Shown here: positions 1 through 13,488 of the stretch, piece by piece
Layout of the letters: each line of letters begins with the position of its first letter
Numbering within the stretch: position 1 is the first letter of the stretch
Assembly: GCA_000469685.2 (NCBI GenBank)
Contig: LS997563.1
Span: 13,245,440-13,309,439, forward strand
Source of the DNA: Haemonchus contortus
Taxonomy: Eukaryota > Nematoda > Chromadorea > Rhabditida > Trichostrongylidae
Direction of reading: 5' to 3'
Length of the DNA: 64,000 nucleotides
Program-made: the position numbers and the translations under genes
Notes under the pieces: generated by a model
What the model saw: only the letters and a program-made list of their open reading frames with translations
The model's database searches: none
Told to the model about the DNA's origin: nothing

Positions 1-3000
1 ACAAAGGCAGGGCGTATACTTCAGACGATTAACGCCGAAAGACTTTATCCATTTTTATCTCAATAGTATCGAATATACCACAATACCACAACGATATTAC
101 CTTCGATTTCATTCAATTAGGGCGTTAATGGGAAAGAGTGGAAGCTTACCTCAAGAAATCATTAGTTGCCGCTATTAAGAGATCATATCCGACTACTGGG
201 ATGATGCAAACCTATCTCGTATCGCTTATTGCTTTCTTCTTGGAAAGCTATCCCACAAGCGTAATCGTGTTTACTCATAAGGTTGGCGAGTTATGGGCAA
301 AATTTCGGCCTCGGACGCGACTCAAACCCGTACTTGTGCTATCCGGGCACCGTGCTTCTATCCCTTACAATATCGCGACTCCTGTGTGGGTCACTTTTAA
401 AGGCAGATGATTCGGAATGCATGAGTCAGAAATGGTGGTCCTTCTAGTACCTTTTCCTTTATCTGGTAGGCTGCCAGTCCAATTCCTTTTTCTACTCAAA
501 TACATGTCGCAAAATGCATAGAATATGTCATTCTCATTATACTTTATATTGGGCATTTCCCATTTACTACATTTGGCTTTTGTTGTTAACTGAGGAAAAG
601 AAGTGAGATCTGTGAGCACTGGTGATACGACGTTATTCTCTTGGGATTTGTGAACCAAAAGCAAAGTGATGGGATGCGTTCGACATAAGTCTGCCGTCAA
701 ACGATTCTCCGAAAGGGCAAGCAGCCATCTGCGTAGATGAACTTCTGATTCGCTTAAAGCGGAACCAGTAAAGGGCAACTCTAGATGGGTTAAAGATTTT
801 ATACGATAGAAGATATCTCCATCATTATGTCCATTATTTCAGAAACGCTCTTCAAATCCCCCCACCCCGGGTGAAGCCGTGACGGCTACTGCTTCTGCAA
901 TTTTTAAGCTCCTGTGGTCTATTTTAAGAGCACTAATATGCGACCCAGAATATCGAATTTAAACTGAAGAAAGGAATGCTTCAGATGCTCAGATTGACCT
1001 CGCTTACTCGTGGTTTCCTCAGCGCTTTCACTCAAACCATTTCAACTGATGTAGCGTCGTAGAGCTACTGCGAAACTGTTTTGGAAGTTCTACCCATGAC
1101 AACGCCCACCCTTGCGCATGTTCCACCCGTCTGGACGGAGCTCCTGAGCTCATACGTGCTCTGTTGATCTAGCCCGAGCCCTGTCCCATCAAAAACTTGA
1201 CCCGACCTCTCCAGTTGCTTCTTCAGGTGATGGCGGATTTCGTGTGATATTGTCGCTCTCTAGAGAATGAATTACTGAAGATGAAGTTTATTCCCTACTG
1301 CCCTCAGCTTTTGTTACTTGAGACTGAACTTTGATAATGTCGTAATCGGAAGGCTCTTTCACAAATATGTATGTGCCTAATTCAAAAACTGGGACTTTTT
1401 CAGGCAATAATCTACTATAAGTTGCTTTCTTAAATCAGCTTGATGTACATTCAGATTACGTTGGACCTCAATGACTGTCTAAAAGTGGTCGCTTCTCCCC
1501 TTATCCCCTGTCCATAGGATATTTATTTGACTGCTCAGCGATTATCACCAACCCCACCCTGATCTACATCTGAGCGTGCTCCACGAGTAGAATGTATTGT
1601 AAACGGATGGCCACTGTCAGTATAGCTCCCTCTTCGTCTGGCCCGAGTAGTGGCCATGAGCAGGGCTGATTTTACCTCGTCTTACTTATAAGGTTCGCAA
1701 TATAGCGTTGCAGCTAGTAATTGTGGCATTGTCGTAGTCAGGCGGTACGATTCTCAGGAACCTCTGCAAATTTGGTTATTTATTCCCTGATTCGCCTAAT
1801 TCGAAGCGGTCAAGCACATAGGCCTATGGCAAAAGTTATTTGGAGACAATCAGGCCTGCCGTTGAGGATAATGCAGTAGTTATCCTTCGAACGAGTGGTT
1901 AGATCCAAGCTCAACCGGGACACACCACAACCGGAAGATGATGTCATCTTTCTGAAAACGGCAAAAAAACCCTCTGAAATTGCCCTTCACTCGCAACAGG
2001 GCAGTTTGCTTACCGCAATTCTCCCTGAGCCTCTGAATTGCTGAATCCATGTGAGTTATGCACATATGGCGAAGAACTTAGTCTGGCTTTAGTCATAGCA
2101 CTGAAGATAAGAAAATTATGAGAGCCATGAAAGGAAGTGTAGAAGAACCCAAAAAGGGCAAAGCCATACATGTGATGATGAAGAACCGAAGCACACGCCA
2201 TACGTATGATGATTAAGGACGTCGTAGTCGTGAATTTCCAAGAGGCGTTCCCAAGGCGACAATTCGATTCCGTTCCATTTATCGTTTCTCTATTTCCAGA
2301 CGGACTTGTTTCCAAAAGTGCTCCATTGAATTTAGTGGAAACGACTTTAAGTTGAGTGACAGATTCCTTGACGTCATTAAATGAACCACAAGGGAAGCGG
2401 TGGGGCTGTGCATAGTTCCTTTCTTTTGTGTCCCCATACCTCTGGGCATTCTGGTTGTTGATAATGCTCCCTCTTTGCGTTGATATAGACTTCTGACTTG
2501 TGAACTTAAATCCAGTAGCTGAAAATATCCTTCAATCGTTGTCCTCTGAATCCTCTCTGAGGACATTAACTTACGGAAGAGCTAGCTTTATAGTAAGAGT
2601 TTTTCGAAAAAATGCACTTCGGACCAGCAGATTTTCTTTTTTCAAGTTGTGAATATTTCCGTTAGTTTTCACTTTGATAATCCGATTTTGAGTTTTTTTG
2701 CTCTGCAGTTCTTTCAGACATTCCGAAACATTTGAGAATTTACATATCTGCTTTGAGTCCACTGGGAGCTCATCTAATTTCTGCCTATCTTTTCAAGGAA
2801 TTCCTGCTCTACACGTTAATTTTTGACACCGTTCTGCTTCTCACCTTTTGGAGAGGTTCCTCAAATCATCACCATCCTCCTGCGCTACACAAAGTAGGAG
2901 CGCTCAAGTCAGTTTGCATTATTCGTTGAGTCGCCTCCCGAAATCCGTCTTATAATGTCATTGCTACCTCGCACACTTTCTCGGGACACTTATCGAACTC

Positions 3001-5100
3001 AACTTTCACTGGCAATTTTATCTTCCTCTACACTTTCTGCGATTCGATGGGTTTCTTATGTCAGCTCATCCAACTCGTTATGCTTTCCACTAATCACTCG
3101 CCCATCGTGTTGATCATCCCTTAATTATGTTGTTATGTATGGGGCCTTGATTTTTTGTATGGTTCGAACTAACCGCCCTGCTTTGGTGAGGAGTTCAGAA
3201 CCTCTTCGAGCCCGACTTTGTCATATGTTTTTACCAAGTATTTGTCGATGTTTCCAACCCAAAAGTCCGACAATTTCCCCCCCCCCCCCCCCCCACCCCC
3301 ATTCATAGTAGCTCCTTTAAAAGGCCCACAGAACTTGGCTTTCCTGCCTTTTTTGTCTGAAGATTAATTGCCACTTTTTATGTGACACGCACACTTCAAC
3401 GCAGACTGTTCTTGAGAACATACTCCAGCAACTTTCACTCCGGGCATCTCATCAGAGACATCTTGTGGCATTCTACTGATCAAAATCATTAAACTTCCAA
3501 GAAATGACTGTCAGGTAGGAGTGGGGACCCGCAAAGAAGAAATTTGTGGTTTAGGTTGTACACTGATCACGTATTACGGAATGCACCTCCCGCGATTTCT
3601 TTTCTTCCTACATCACATCCGAAATCTCCCGATTTTCCGCAAAATATGAGATTCGAGAGTTGGTCCAGGGTGTAAAATTGAATTCCTCCTGAGACTGCAA
3701 TAGGAATTTGTAACAAGAACTGATCTCCCAGCGAGTTGTTTTCAACGTTGAATAACCCAACCATGGGAGCCGGGCAGTTGAATCGGTTTTGCGTAATTGT
3801 TACGCCGCACGCGGCAGTCGTGGACTAGTTCCCTCATTGTTGCGGTTCTAGAGCTCTTCATACAGCTCGAGCAATATGCGATCATTATAGTTGGTATGAT
3901 TCTACTGAGACTCTTTTGCTTCTGTATTCCTTCCTCCCTGCGCTGCCTCTGCTTCATTCTGCCACATTCATTCGCGCGCGACGTCGCTCTCGCCGCAAAG
4001 CGGCCACTTCGAATAAACTGCACCACACCCCCAAACTTGGATGCATTTTTGTTACGTTTTCCATATCACATCTAAGAAATACATACTAGATGCGGAGCCG
4101 TTGGGAAGAAATGAATCGTTTCCATAGTGAAAATTAGATTTGCTTTCAGTTTTATTCGGCAGTTACCACTTCCACGAGAGCAGCAGAGGAGATAGGGTGA
4201 AGCACTCTAACGGGCCGATTCCCCCTTCCCACATCAAAACAGGCACATCACGTCGTCTCACACTGTGACCACGCGCAAAACGAGCTGATAGAAAACAAAA
4301 ACTTCCTTGACTGATGGGGAAATGTTCGTTGAATATGGGTGCAATCTTTCAAATCAATGGCTCTGTTTTTGTACACTCGTGAATAGCAGCGAGTTCAAGC
4401 TCCCACATTGGGAACACTGAATCGGACAAAGTATCAATGTGAGTGGCGTCAAAAATGTTCTGATTTTGCACTAATGTTGAAGATTTTTTGGGTAAAATAA
4501 GTGTGGGTTCCGTTTGAAGAGGAGGCCTCATGAGGGCCTCGAGAAGGTAGGGCTCAGTGCATTATAAATGAGAACCGTGGAAATAACTGAGATTAATTTG
4601 CCTATTATCGGTGTCGTTCTCCTTCTTTTTTTTTGCAAAAACCCCTTGCTATGTAATACGTTCCGATTAGAACAGGCTGTAAATTAGCCGCTCGTTCAGT
4701 TCTATTGATATGGGCCCATTATTCCATAAATGGAAGACCATAGAGCCAATTGTAAGTTGATGAATGGTTGTCAAGACAATCAAACAAATTATCGTTAATT
4801 GATATGTGAACTTACAAAAAGAAACTCCAAAAAGTTCCAGAGAACCTAATGAGTGTGTTTTTCACTTAATATCACCGAAAGGTTCAAAGGCACTTTCACG
4901 ATAAAAATGGCTTATGAGATATGAAATATAGGATGACTTGACCGGACCCTCGTATACCATATGTGGCTCTATCGTTCCGGAAAACGGCCTAGGAGGTTTC
5001 AAACTTTTTTTTCCATTAGTGTCCCTTTTTTTAGTTAATCAGTCCCGTTTTTTGGGATGTACCCCGCAAATGGCTTTTATTTGAGCGTAGTTGTGTTCTT
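1..5100. other. intergenic stretch, no gene recognised
   Basis: I recognise no gene here. The longest open stretch is on the minus strand at 365-778 (137 codons). Its predicted peptide has a protein-like composition but no motif I can name, and no flanking exons were found, so it could be a chance frame or a piece of an old transposon. A run of about 17 C with an A-interrupted C tail lies near 3279-3300. Shorter frames around 2010-2760 and 3742-4075 overlap on both strands and show no family signature. Confidence 0.5.
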
Positions 5101-5104
5101 TTAT

Positions 5105-5375
5105 GTTAGGTGCTGTGCACAATGAGTTGCGGAGGCCTTTCGATGCACAGGTTAGGACTCTCATTCTCCAAGATTAGTCGTGTACTACTTAATCGAACCC
5201 AGAGGGATGGAAAGCCCTGCTGATCTGAGCGGGTATCAATCAGGAATCAGATCTCCTTACCATATGTTTGACAGTGTCCCACTTAGCAATAGAGAGCCTG
5301 TATCAACCAGGAATCTGATCCTGGATCATGTATCTGGTTAAGCGCAACTTGGCATTACACCACCTCCATCTTATG
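5105..5375 (-). repeat. diverged tRNA-derived SINE copy
   Basis: Read on the minus strand, the end near 5360-5375 matches the start of the SINE found elsewhere in this window (GGTGGTGTAATGCCAAGTTG). The low-coordinate end carries the body sequence with the AATGAGTTGCGGAGGCC remnant. The copy is heavily mutated and appears to contain a short internal duplication: the phrase about a 'tatcaaycaggaatc' motif occurs twice, near 5236 and 5302. It is an old insertion with no coding content. Confidence 0.45.
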
Positions 5376-6387
5376 GAGGTGTTGGGGGACAGATCTGTTT
5401 AAAAGACCTAGAAGTCTTCGAATTTGAGTTCGTGGGCAGTTAACTAGGCAACTGGTTTGAGCTAGAACTAGGCTCTCCTTTTTGAATCTGTACTAACAAT
5501 AAGTCTATTTCTCCAGTTCAGTTTTGCTTTTGCACTTATATTACATTACTCTAATATATCAGCCCCTCTACCATCCTAGAGCTGGTTACATCTCAAGATG
5601 AGTTTCTATGGTAGCTGATTTCAGAAATGGTATACGAAAATCTGCCTACAATTTTCAAATAACGATTTGATGACTGGATAAAAATCTCATCCATCCCATT
5701 TTGATCATATTCCTAGAGGAATGCAAAGAATTCAGAGATTGATGCTGTGGTCTTCACACTGTTTTTTTTTTTGCAAAATCGCGTGCTGAATTGGATAAAG
5801 CTCGTTAGGCCTTCTACTGTCCCAGGATAATGGTAGCGTGCAAGATAGGGTGGAATGGAAACAATGTGTCCTATTGAATGGTCTGGTGCTAGGTTCCAAA
5901 AGAAACCTCCCAGAACGCAAACGGCCTTCGACCTGCAGCCTTTATGTTCCATTGGTAAGGAATGGTAATGTAGGATGACAAAAAGTGTCGATTTCGGTGA
6001 TCTTGGCTGATCGAATTCAGAACCACATAAGGAGAATAATTCGATTAACCGAGTGTTATTAGATTATGGCTCAATAAGAGGTCCCGTTCATTCGATATCA
6101 GTTCCTATAAAAATCTTCGAGAGTAGGAAGGGATGCTCATTGTTCATGGATGTTTCTTGAGAAAGCCAGTAATGAGTTGAGCTTTCTAATGGTAAGTGGA
6201 GATCGGAAGATTGAAACCTTGAATACATTCACCAGAGTTGAGAGAGGCATTGCGTCACAGATGAAGGTCGTTTTAGCTTTAGTAAAAATGTCGTTGGGAG
6301 GGGGTATAATATGAACTAACACAATACCGGAAATTCAGTACGACATTTCAGCCTTGTAGTAAACCTGGTCATGGGTGCAGACAGTGA

Positions 6388-6600
6388 GCTTGAAGGGGAG
6401 GTGGTACTTCTCCCCGGATTCTCACGGCAAGCATCGATATTCCTACCGTATCCTCCCGCCGGAAATTCAAATCTCTTCCTCCGAAGCGTGCGACCGCGCA
6501 CGATCGGGTGCGGCGAGAGCGACGCGATTTTCGGGAAGAAGATACCGCATGCCGCGTGATGCTGTACCTTCTCCCCAAAAATCGGGTGAAGATTTGGGTA
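6388..6600. repeat. dispersed GC-rich repeat, copy 1
   Basis: This segment starts with GGTGGTACTTCTCCCC and contains CTACCGTATCC, a GCGCACGATCGGGTGCGGCGAGAGCGACGCG-like block and a GGGAAGAAG end. The same order of blocks recurs at 43630-43785 and 59943-60125, with a related piece near 26027-26405. Short frames across it are open on several strands because of composition, not because of a gene. It is probably a non-autonomous DNA element, but its exact ends are not fixed. Confidence 0.5.
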
Positions 6601-9190
6601 TCCGAATAAAGTTGTTCCGAAAAAGGAAAAATTTCGCCATAGTTCTGCATTCGATGCATTTTATTTTCCGTAACATTTTATTTTACGGTAGATTTTTGTA
6701 AGATAGCGTGCCGTGCTGAATTCACCTTTCTGCAAAGTTAACCCGGTGGAACGTGTTATTCCGTGTTATACCACGAACATGCAATCCTCTGCCTCAGGAA
6801 GGATCGAACACCAAGTTGAGCGAGTTCTCAGCATCTCGCCCAAGGTAACGACCTCACCCATCCCGGTGCTCCTACCCTCATAGGGCTTATATTAGTTAAG
6901 AACAACACTCCCTCGTTTACAACCGCTTGAAAGCGCTCTGTCACAGTACCAATATTTATAACACGAATCAGCGAGTAACATAGTGTTAACTTCTTGTCGT
7001 ACTAATACTGTTATGTGTGCCTCCCCTTTTCCTCCTCCCCCCCCCCTCACCTTCAACTTCACAACTTCACCCGGTTTTTTCACGCATACAGTTGAAGATC
7101 TTCAGGAATCATTTTTCATTCCATTCTACTCATCGCTGCTCGGAGCTCTTGCCAGGCTTACCGTAGTTACATCATGAATGCTATTTGTATTGCCTTTACA
7201 TTCTTCCTCGGGGTGGTCTACCGCACTTAATGTACTGCTGTGTACTGTGTATCATATTTATCAAATATTCTCCTTTTATGTCCCGTTAAATTGTAGACGA
7301 TGCCCTGATTATTGTTACTCACATAATACATTAGAACTTCTCCATGGAAAAGGGCTATTTTACGATGTTACACCCCATTTTCTGCGACGAATTGGTTGAA
7401 TGAGACGCAACTTTACTGAAACTTCATGAAGTCACTAGTAGAAAAAAGGACGTCTTTGATGCGATTCATCTTCCATATCAATATCAGAGTGGACATTTCT
7501 GTGCACCCTGAATACCTAACGGCTTATCAACACCGCCTGCCTACCATCTATACAACATTTGAGATTTTCCAAGATGTGAGGTTCCGCGATTGATATGAAT
7601 TGTACCTTGCTTGGGCGCATGTGGTGTAGTGGGAAATGGATGACATGTTGCCCCCATCTCATCTGTGCATCCATGCATGTGGTCTTGGTCGTTCTCGTAA
7701 CTTCTATTTTCCTAATATTTTTGCGTTTATCGGGAAGCTTTCAGCATTGCTCCTTACTTCCTTCCCATATTGAGTTATACTGACTGCCAGCAAATCCAAA
7801 CTTCACCGAGTCCAAGCCTCCGAGAGCACGTAGACTGCAGAAAAATTTGAGCACTGTGGCATCTTCAGTGCCCACTTCTGAAAGTAGACATTGCTCTCGT
7901 TGACTTTGTGACCCTGATACATACAGCAATGAATCATTCAGGGATGTCTCCCCCTGAAGTAAAAGCCCTGAAGTAAAAGAGCATAGGGAACAAGTGTTTT
8001 CCTTATAAACATCGGTTTTATTGGTGCCATTTGCAACTGTCCTTTCCACAAGCGTTGTTGAATTCTGCCAGGATTCGCTCAGCTGACTCGGGAGTCAGTG
8101 TTGTCATCGCCAAGGGGCGTTTGAAAGGGAGTTATGTCGCCACGGCTTCGACCATTACTTCCACCCCTTCCCATTACTACCAGAGTAAGGGCGACTCCAG
8201 AAAGTTTGAGCATGATGCTATCGCCCCGTCGACATCTCTTTTTAGATCAATAATAACGTCTTTCAAGAGTCGTGAAAATGGTCATTAAACTGCTGCAGAG
8301 CTCATGAAACGTTTCAAGAAACTTTATGAATGATTAAAGTTTTGATAACTTCTTCTGGCTGTCTCAACAAAGTCAAAGGTTTTGTCAAAATGATAATGGA
8401 AGACATATTGACACCTTAATCTTCTTGCAACACTTCTCTGAGTCTCGTGGATACGACTGGTTGGAAAAATGGGGCAGCACCTACCATGGAGGGTGATAAC
8501 TGATATGATGGACTGCTTCTTCTCTGTCCACGCCCACCTCATTCTTTACCATGAGTGCCAGTGGAAGTTACTGCCTTATCAGTCTGAATCCAGTTGTACA
8601 ATGCAGGAAAGATGAGGTTGTGTCGAGGGAGGATGATACGGGAACCCGTAGGATTCGGTCCCACTGTAAGGAGTTCTCTAACCAAGGAAGAGCCGTGAGG
8701 GAACCCACGATTTATAGTTTGCGAACGATCCCTATTGAATCTATGCGGTTGAAAATTAGTGAGTTCGAAAGTATAGCTCTCCCTCAAAGCCGATAACTCC
8801 TCGGAAACATTTTTGGCCAGTTGGTCAGCAGATTTGCATTTTTCAAGATGTTCACCGTTTAAGGAGCTGCTACTGTTTTTTATTTCGTTGATTCTAGACG
8901 CGAATGGTAATAGGGGTATTCAAAGGCTAGCGAGTAAAGTTTTTGACGTCGATCAAACTCGTTTCGAGATGAGTGATTGCAGAACAACTGAACTACTTCA
9001 GAGGGCCTTGTTGAACAGAGCAGACAGACATCGATGTGGAATTGACCTAGGACCACACATGCTTTAGCACCAATTCTTGGCACTGCACTAGCTACATACG
9101 CTCTAATGATATGCCCTTCTGACGGGGCCCAAGATATCTACTTGCAGACACGAAGCTCTCGAGGGGAAAGCTCACTGCAAAGACTATAGC
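6600..9190. other. intergenic stretch, no gene recognised
   Basis: No exon chain or known motif was found. A C-rich run lies near 7033-7045. On the minus strand from about 8850 down to 8540 there is a fairly long open frame (82 codons, with open sequence extending beyond both ends in places) of protein-like composition that could be a fragment of a retroelement gag-like protein. I cannot identify it and give it no function. Confidence 0.4.
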
Positions 9191-9197
9191 CCCTTTC

Positions 9198-9480
9198 GGA
9201 GGTGGTCTGATGGCAAGTGGCGCAGTACCACACACGCATGTTCATGGGTTCGAGTCCCGGATCGATACCCACCCGGGCCAACTGAGCCTTCCATCACCCC
9301 GGGGTCGGTTAGTTGGTATCGGACTCACCTGGGAGGATAAAAGCATCGAAATGTACATGGCCACCACAACTTAATATATAGGCTCGTACGCATTCAGTAC
9401 TCCACTACGATTCCAAAGTCGGCTGTCAACCCATCCTTCCGAGGGGTTGACTCACGCCAGAAAAATCCCTTATTATCCTT
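9198..9480 (+). repeat. tRNA-derived SINE copy
   Basis: The tRNA-like head (box A-like TGGTCTGATGGCAAGTGG, box B-like GGTTCGAGTCCC) is followed by the family body: CCCGGGCCAACTGAGCC, GGGGTCGG, GGGAGGATAAAAGC and then the 3' part ending in a 'TTATTATCCTTT' tail. The same order is seen in the copies near 22206, 32826 and 62297. Pol III-type boxes point to a tRNA-derived SINE rather than a functional tRNA: the head does not fold as a full cloverleaf that I can confirm. Confidence 0.7.
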
Positions 9481-10611
9481 TACACTTCCTATCCTACTCA
9501 CCCTCAACTCAAATTGGGCCTTATATCTCCCTTGTTCTGTCATTTACCCGTGCGAGTGTCCACCCGTTTTGGTAGTGTGCGGGAGACTCCCTAGCTAGCT
9601 AAGTTGCTTCCGAAAACACCTGCACGAAAAAAAAGTATCGTAGTGGCGAGCATATAACAAATTAGGACAGAAATTAATGGCACTGAAAATTTATGGGAAT
9701 TGTCAAGATTAATAGCATGATACTGGGTTGAAAGGCCTCCACCTTTTCCCGGTGTTCCTCCCTACTCTGACTCACCTTCCCACCCCTTCCCTCACACTCC
9801 TTCCCAGTTCCGTTTAAATTAAAATTATTACATATGTATTTCCTAGACGCGTTTTCTCCAATTAATCTTACTGTTCTCCTTGTGCCGTTCAATTTTGCTT
9901 TCTCATCCTTGTTTTCTCCTTTTTCGTCTTTTCTGTTCTGCTCAGATGGCCCTATTTCACTCCCCCTACGACCTTCTCTCACATTGTTGCCCTTTGTCTT
10001 CAACAATTTAGCGCCTTGCCGTCGTATACTGACATGAGCTACTTAATCATCACGAAAAGTAATAATATGAACTCTGAAGACTGGTTTTGATTCAAAGAAC
10101 AGTGCTATTGTGATGCCATCGCCAAATATTGCCATTTATAAAAACATATGGGTGCTGTCGAAAGACAAGTAGAGGAAGTCATTTCGGTAGGGTGCAGATG
10201 AGTTCGGGTCAATTCTGCACGATGGGATCTGTAAGTCAGGTTGCTTTTAGCTGGTTCCCTCTGAAAGGGAAGGCAAATCTCAAAGGACAACAGGCAAAGC
10301 AATAACATAGGCAGAGGACTGTTGGGGAAGACCTGATAATGCGGTGTTAGTTTCGTTGCTCTCCTACATTTGCGTTCTTGCAACAATGATAGTTCTCGTT
10401 ATACTTCAGTTTTTGCTTCCGCTCTCTGCTTTACAGAGCCAGGAGACTCCATGAATGTGGAGACCTAGACCGTAGTCCTGTCCATAACTCGGCAACTATG
10501 TCAGACTTGAGTATTTTATGTATTGTTTCTCAGTGATCAAAACCTATCTCAAATCAATCCTAACTAGGAATTTTGCTTTGTTTCCTATCATTGCTATTGA
10601 ATTTCATGAGC

Positions 10612-11121
10612 TACAGGGTGACCCAAATGAAGTGAGACGGGCAATAAAAAAATCAACTTATGGGCTTCTGGGCTGGAAGATGCGGGATCCTTTGGGCGGA
10701 GAGTAACGCGATGAACTTCAGCTGAACCTTCCACAGGATTGGGCACCAGCCCACAGCGCAAAGAAGATGCTGTTGTGAAGTTGTAGTGAAACCACACTTC
10801 CAGGTTTTTGGGACGAAGCAGGTTTGGTCTTCAAATTCCCCCGGTCTCAATCCTTTGGATTTTGCTGTTTGAACGATTCTAGAGCAAAAAGCCTGCTCTT
10901 CCAAAAACAGGTCGTTGGACACTCTGAAAAAAGCTCTCTTGTAGAAGCGGGGGATGAAAGCAATTGCGCGCATTCTTGAAAACTTCCGGAAGAGGTTGGA
11001 TTGTGATATGTTGTTGACCATTTTGTGATGATTGTATAGGAGTAAATGTTTCCTATTTGGTTCGATTTGTATAATTTTGATGCTAGTTCTCTGCGTCACA
11101 CTTCATGTAGATCACTCTGTA
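10612..11121 (+). mobile_element. mariner deletion derivative (510 bp)
   Basis: Both ends carry a matching terminal inverted repeat beginning TACAGGGTGACCCAAATGAAG on the left and, on the complement of the right end, TACAGAGTGATCTACATGAAG. Agreement is about 23 of 28 bases, with TA at each edge as expected of mariner target duplication. Between them, the + strand reads QDWAPAHSAKK, a recognisable piece of the mariner catalytic core, followed by stops and frameshifts. About 1.3 kb would be expected for a full element, so this is an internally deleted, dead copy. It ends only 150 bp upstream of the hyaluronidase start codon. Confidence 0.75.
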
Positions 11122-11263
11122 TTTTCTGGTACATTTTCCTGATCCTTGAATTGATTCATTATATGATACCGTAGTATCTCTCAAAACCTTAGAACTCTCA
11201 CAACTCAACACACTTTTTTTCAGCCCATGATCTTTCCATAACTGTGATCAACAACGCAATTCT

Positions 11264-11271
11264 AGTCAACG
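11264..11271 (+). promoter_or_regulatory. candidate trans-splice acceptor and 5' leader of the hyaluronidase gene
   Basis: The sequence CAATTCTAG ends at 11265, six bases before the ATG at 11272. In nematodes such a pyrimidine-rich AG just before the start codon is the usual spliced-leader acceptor. A second possible acceptor, TTTTTTTTCAG, ends at 11222. Which one is used cannot be told from sequence. Confidence 0.4.
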
Positions 11272-13443
11272 ATGCTTATCGTGCTTACCATTACTCAACT
11301 TCTCACAATGTTTACTCAGGAGATTCTCTCCCAACTTGACAGCTTCCCGGTAAGTTTATGTGCTATATCGATGCACTATCGCCCCTTCATTGTTATTGTG
11401 AAATTGTATCTAAAAGTGAAAAAATCGTAGTTCGGGTCGATTTCATATTGAATCTTAACGAGGTTGTTTCTGTTTTTTTTATCTACTATTACTATTAGAC
11501 TCTGTAGAGAATTCCTCCTTCACCCACCACCCCTCCCTTCGCCTTATTGTTAGTGGCACAAAATAGTGAATGTGATAGGAATTACAACCTAGTTCATCTA
11601 GGTAAAGGAATAGTCTCGAAGCCATTGGTGATATTGACAGATAACCTGTGGTAAGGGTTGTTAAGGAAGAGCCATCGATACCATTACTTCTTTTGTACTT
11701 AGTTTTGCATAGCTGCCAAAGGTGTATTGGAGGTTACGTTATAGTTATGAAAAAAAACCTGTCGCAGTGAAAGCAGATTGATGTCAGTATTACATAGGAA
11801 TGACAGCATCTGTTTCAGTCTTTGCTATTGTCCTAGAACCGCAGGTGATAGAGAATCAAGGAGCAGTTGTAGCTTCCTTTTTCGCATTCCCTAGAATTTT
11901 TTATATTGAAGGTCGATTAGAAGGGAACGAGAATTCCCAGCGAACACCTTTTGCCTGAAATTTCATCATCTTGAAGAAGAACCATTTAGGATGGGTCGAA
12001 GTTTGACACGGCCCTAAATTGAGTTCAACTCCCCATTTTCATAGAGTTGATTTCAGGTCTATTGGAACGTGCCATCAAAAGTGTGTTATAGTCGAAAAGT
12101 GAATATTCCTCTAGACCAATTCGGAATAACGCACAATAAAGGTGAGTAGCTCATGAGTCACCTATTTGAAAGCACTCCACGTTGAACTGCTTCTGTTATC
12201 GAGTAGGGCACTCTTCCAGAAAAGGAGGAAAATTGGTACGACATCCTTCCGAAGAAGCAGTAGTATTTCATTTCATACCACGTTGGAAAGCAAGAGCTTT
12301 ACCAAGTTGTGGGAAACGTACCAGGAAAGGTCCCTCAATGTGGGGTGTTATGAGGACGTAGCCAAGTCCCTCCTACAGAGAGGTGCTCGAAGTAAGGATT
12401 CATAACAGTAGCGAATTCAATATAGTAAAGACGATAAGAAGCGAAGCTAATAACGCACTGAAACGAACTGGACCATAGCATAAGTCCAGCTTTGCTCGCC
12501 ATTCTTACGTTCCAATCCATTCCGTTAGCTGAAAGTTTGGTCTGAACAACGTGAGCCTCTCGGGATTCTTGTCGATTACCAGCTCAGAGCTAAGTATAAA
12601 ACGAGTTCTCACGACCTTCAGGTTCTTAAGAAGCTTTCTAGGCCGAATATGGTTCGTAGGTGCTTCCAGGATTAGGGCGATAGCCCTTTCGCCCCAGTTT
12701 TCATAGCTGATGGTTGCTTGATTCATATGAGATTCTGACGCCCTTATTTGAAGCTTTCAAATCAATCATAACGGTATGTACAATGCGAAACTGAAATTTC
12801 TATCCCTGATCCACACTATTATATAGTTTCAACGAGATGTTCGTGATTCCTGATCCATACCCTCTTATGTTGGATGCTGATGCTGAGTAGTTCTTGGACT
12901 CGTCCCAAGCTGCCTCCCTTGGAATGTTGAAAGTTCGAATTGAATTCGAATTTTGATATTCATCCCCTACGGATCTTCAAAACTAGTACCTTACCCTCTT
13001 ACAACTCGAGACAGTACCTCGCCGCTACGCAACGCTGAAGAAGGCTTTGCAAATGAATCCATGGTTTTACAGGCATTGAACCACAGTTGCTCCTTTGAAT
13101 TTTCTTTGCTCAATTCTTCACAAATCATTGACTCCTCAGGAATTGTTGATCTCAGCCTATCGAACGAATTCGTTCATTTTTCGGCTCTGGTCAGAGGATT
13201 CGTGAAGGAATTATACCACATCGCCCACTGAGGCATGTCGACCCAATTTGACTGGAGAATGTTTTGCAGTTTTCTGTCATTCCGTTATTTTTAGGTTTCT
13301 CTCAGCAAACCCGTTCGTGAGGATCAAAATTAGACAGTAAAATCGACAATGATTACTCAATGGTGGGCAAAACTTAGAGACGAAAGCAATTTTCAATTAC
13401 TCTACCCCTGCCAAAGAATATAGCTCGATGGAATTTATGCCAT

Positions 13444-13488
<45 letters not shown>

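Noticed and set aside
365..778. 137-codon minus-strand frame as a gene
   Set aside because: Protein-like composition, but no motif, no neighbouring exons and no splice context that I can support.
7741..9083. Retroelement gag gene on the minus strand
   Set aside because: Several open pieces, but no zinc knuckle, protease or RT motif; the identification would be a guess.
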